Shown here piece by piece: positions 4,782 to 5,605 of a stretch of 5,605 bases of DNA. This DNA comes from Dysgonomonas sp. Lineage in GTDB: Bacteria > Bacteroidota > Bacteroidia > Bacteroidales > Dysgonomonadaceae. Both the position numbers and the translations under genes were made by a program. Numbering within the stretch: position 1 is the stretch's first letter; each line of letters opens with the position of its first letter. Below the pieces are notes generated by a model that was not told where the DNA came from, searched no databases, and saw only the letters and a list, made by a program, of their open reading frames with translations. Where the stretch lies: assembly GCA_003523545.1 (NCBI GenBank), contig DQAM01000515.1:1-5605 (forward strand), in the 5' to 3' direction.

Positions 4782-5605
4782 ATGGAGAAAAACTGGTATG
4801 CAATAGAAACGGATGAAATAATCAAAGAATTTGACACCGACGAACAAAAAGGACTTAGTAAAGAAACAGCATCTAAACATTTAGAGGAATACGGGGAAAA
4901 CGAACTTCCGCACAAAAAGAAGGAAAACCCCTTCATCAAGTTCTTCAAGCACTTCAACGATATATTGATATATATACTTCTGGCGGCGGCGATCATTTCA
5001 GCCGTTCTGGGGCATTATGTCGACACTATAGTAATTGCTATTGTGGCAGTGATTAATGCCGCTATCAGCTTTATTCAGGAGAACAAAGCCGAAAGAGCGC
5101 TGGAGAATATCAAGAACCTGTTATCCCTGAAAGCAAACGTCATCCGCAATGGAGAACGCACCGAAATAGAGGCAGTAAAACTCACGCCGGGAGATATTGT
5201 CCTGCTCAATCCGGGAGACAAAGTTCCGGCCGATCTTAGGCTGCTGAAAACAAACAACTTAAAAATAGAGGAATCGCAGTTGACAGGTGAATCCGTCCCT
5301 TCCGAAAAAGACACCGAACTGCTCGAAGAAGGAACCATGCTCGGCGACAGGCTGAACATGGCCTTTTCGAGTACGACGGTAAGTTCGGGTACAGGCACGG
5401 GTATTGTAGTTGCTGTAGGAGCAAATACCGAAATAGGTAAGATTAATGCAATGATCTCTGATATGGAGCAGGTCACTACACCGCTTCTGAAACAAACCGC
5501 CAAATTCGGTAAAACCATATCTATTGCCATTGTTGCCTTAGCAGTAGTTATTTATGCATTCGGCTATTTTTTCAGGGACTACGGAGCGGATGAACTTCTG
5601 AGATC
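4782..5605 (+). CDS. P-type II cation-transporting ATPase, N-terminal part (cut by window edge)
   Basis: The reading frame is open from ATG 4782 to the window end, giving 274 residues with no stop. It starts with a cation-ATPase N-terminal domain (WYAIETDEIIKEF, then LSKETASKHLEEYGENELP, 25-43). M1 follows (about 59-77), then M2 (80-98), and an actuator domain with LTPGDIVLLNPGDKVPAD (134-151) and the QLTGESVPSEK dephosphorylation loop (166-176; TGES 168-171). M3 is at about 243-263. The order matches P2-type pumps of the SERCA/PacL group, which export Ca2+ or related cations. The phosphorylation site and the M4-M6 ion ligands lie beyond the edge, so the ion cannot be assigned. It is clearly diverged from the ATPase at 1469, with a TGES instead of TGEP loop and a different N-terminus, so it is not a recent duplicate. 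No Shine-Dalgarno motif precedes the start. Confidence 0.9.
   Translation, partial: MEKNWYAIETDEIIKEFDTDEQKGLSKETASKHLEEYGENELPHKKKENPFIKFFKHFNDILIYILLAAAIISAVLGHYVDTIVIAIVAVINAAISFIQENKAERALENIKNLLSLKANVIRNGERTEIEAVKLTPGDIVLLNPGDKVPADLRLLKTNNLKIEESQLTGESVPSEKDTELLEEGTMLGDRLNMAFSSTTVSSGTGTGIVVAVGANTEIGKINAMISDMEQVTTPLLKQTAKFGKTISIAIVALAVVIYAFGYFFRDYGADELLR

Noticed and set aside
5075..5530. Minus-strand 151-codon serine- and valine-rich open frame
   Set aside because: It is antisense to the actuator domain of the second ATPase, and its biased composition reflects the complementary strand of that gene.

Overview
The window looks like chromosomal DNA from a member of the Bacteroidota, most likely Bacteroidales. 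Three things point there: a ZapA preceded by a small coiled-coil gene, promoters that fit the Bacteroidota sigma factor pattern (TTTG about 20 bases before TAnnTTTG) with AT-rich leaders, and start sites mostly without Shine-Dalgarno sequences. The genus cannot be fixed from the sequence alone.

Layout. Bases 1-755 hold a leftward cell-division operon: a 98-residue coiled-coil protein (459-755), then zapA (145-447), then a strong intrinsic terminator (66-121). A 190-base divergent intergenic region (756-945) carries a recognisable promoter for each direction and two small repeat pairs that could be operator sites. Rightward from 946 come a short secreted RlpA-like double-psi beta-barrel protein (946-1419) and, 49 bases later, a complete 972-residue PMCA-type (IIB) calcium P-type ATPase (1469-4387). 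A 394-base non-coding region follows (4388-4781). Its first two thirds are filled with a cluster of short imperfect palindromes of the GTAGGG...CCC type in both orientations. At 4782 a second, different P-type II cation ATPase begins and runs off the right edge.

How the parts relate. The leftward genes serve Z-ring assembly. The rightward group joins an envelope protein with one or two ion pumps. The 49-base spacing and lack of an obvious promoter suggest that rlpA-like and the first ATPase are co-transcribed. The second ATPase is separated by the palindrome cluster and is probably a separate unit.

The most notable points are: (1) an insertion of roughly 60-70 residues, with two extra predicted membrane helices, between M3 and M4 of the first ATPase; (2) the REP/REPIN-like palindrome cluster between the two ATPases; (3) an RlpA-like protein that lacks two conserved acidic residues of the family while keeping the DRGP aspartate; and (4) the conserved-looking coiled-coil gene upstream of zapA. 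I saw no phage, CRISPR, tRNA or rRNA features and no clear undescribed multi-gene system.
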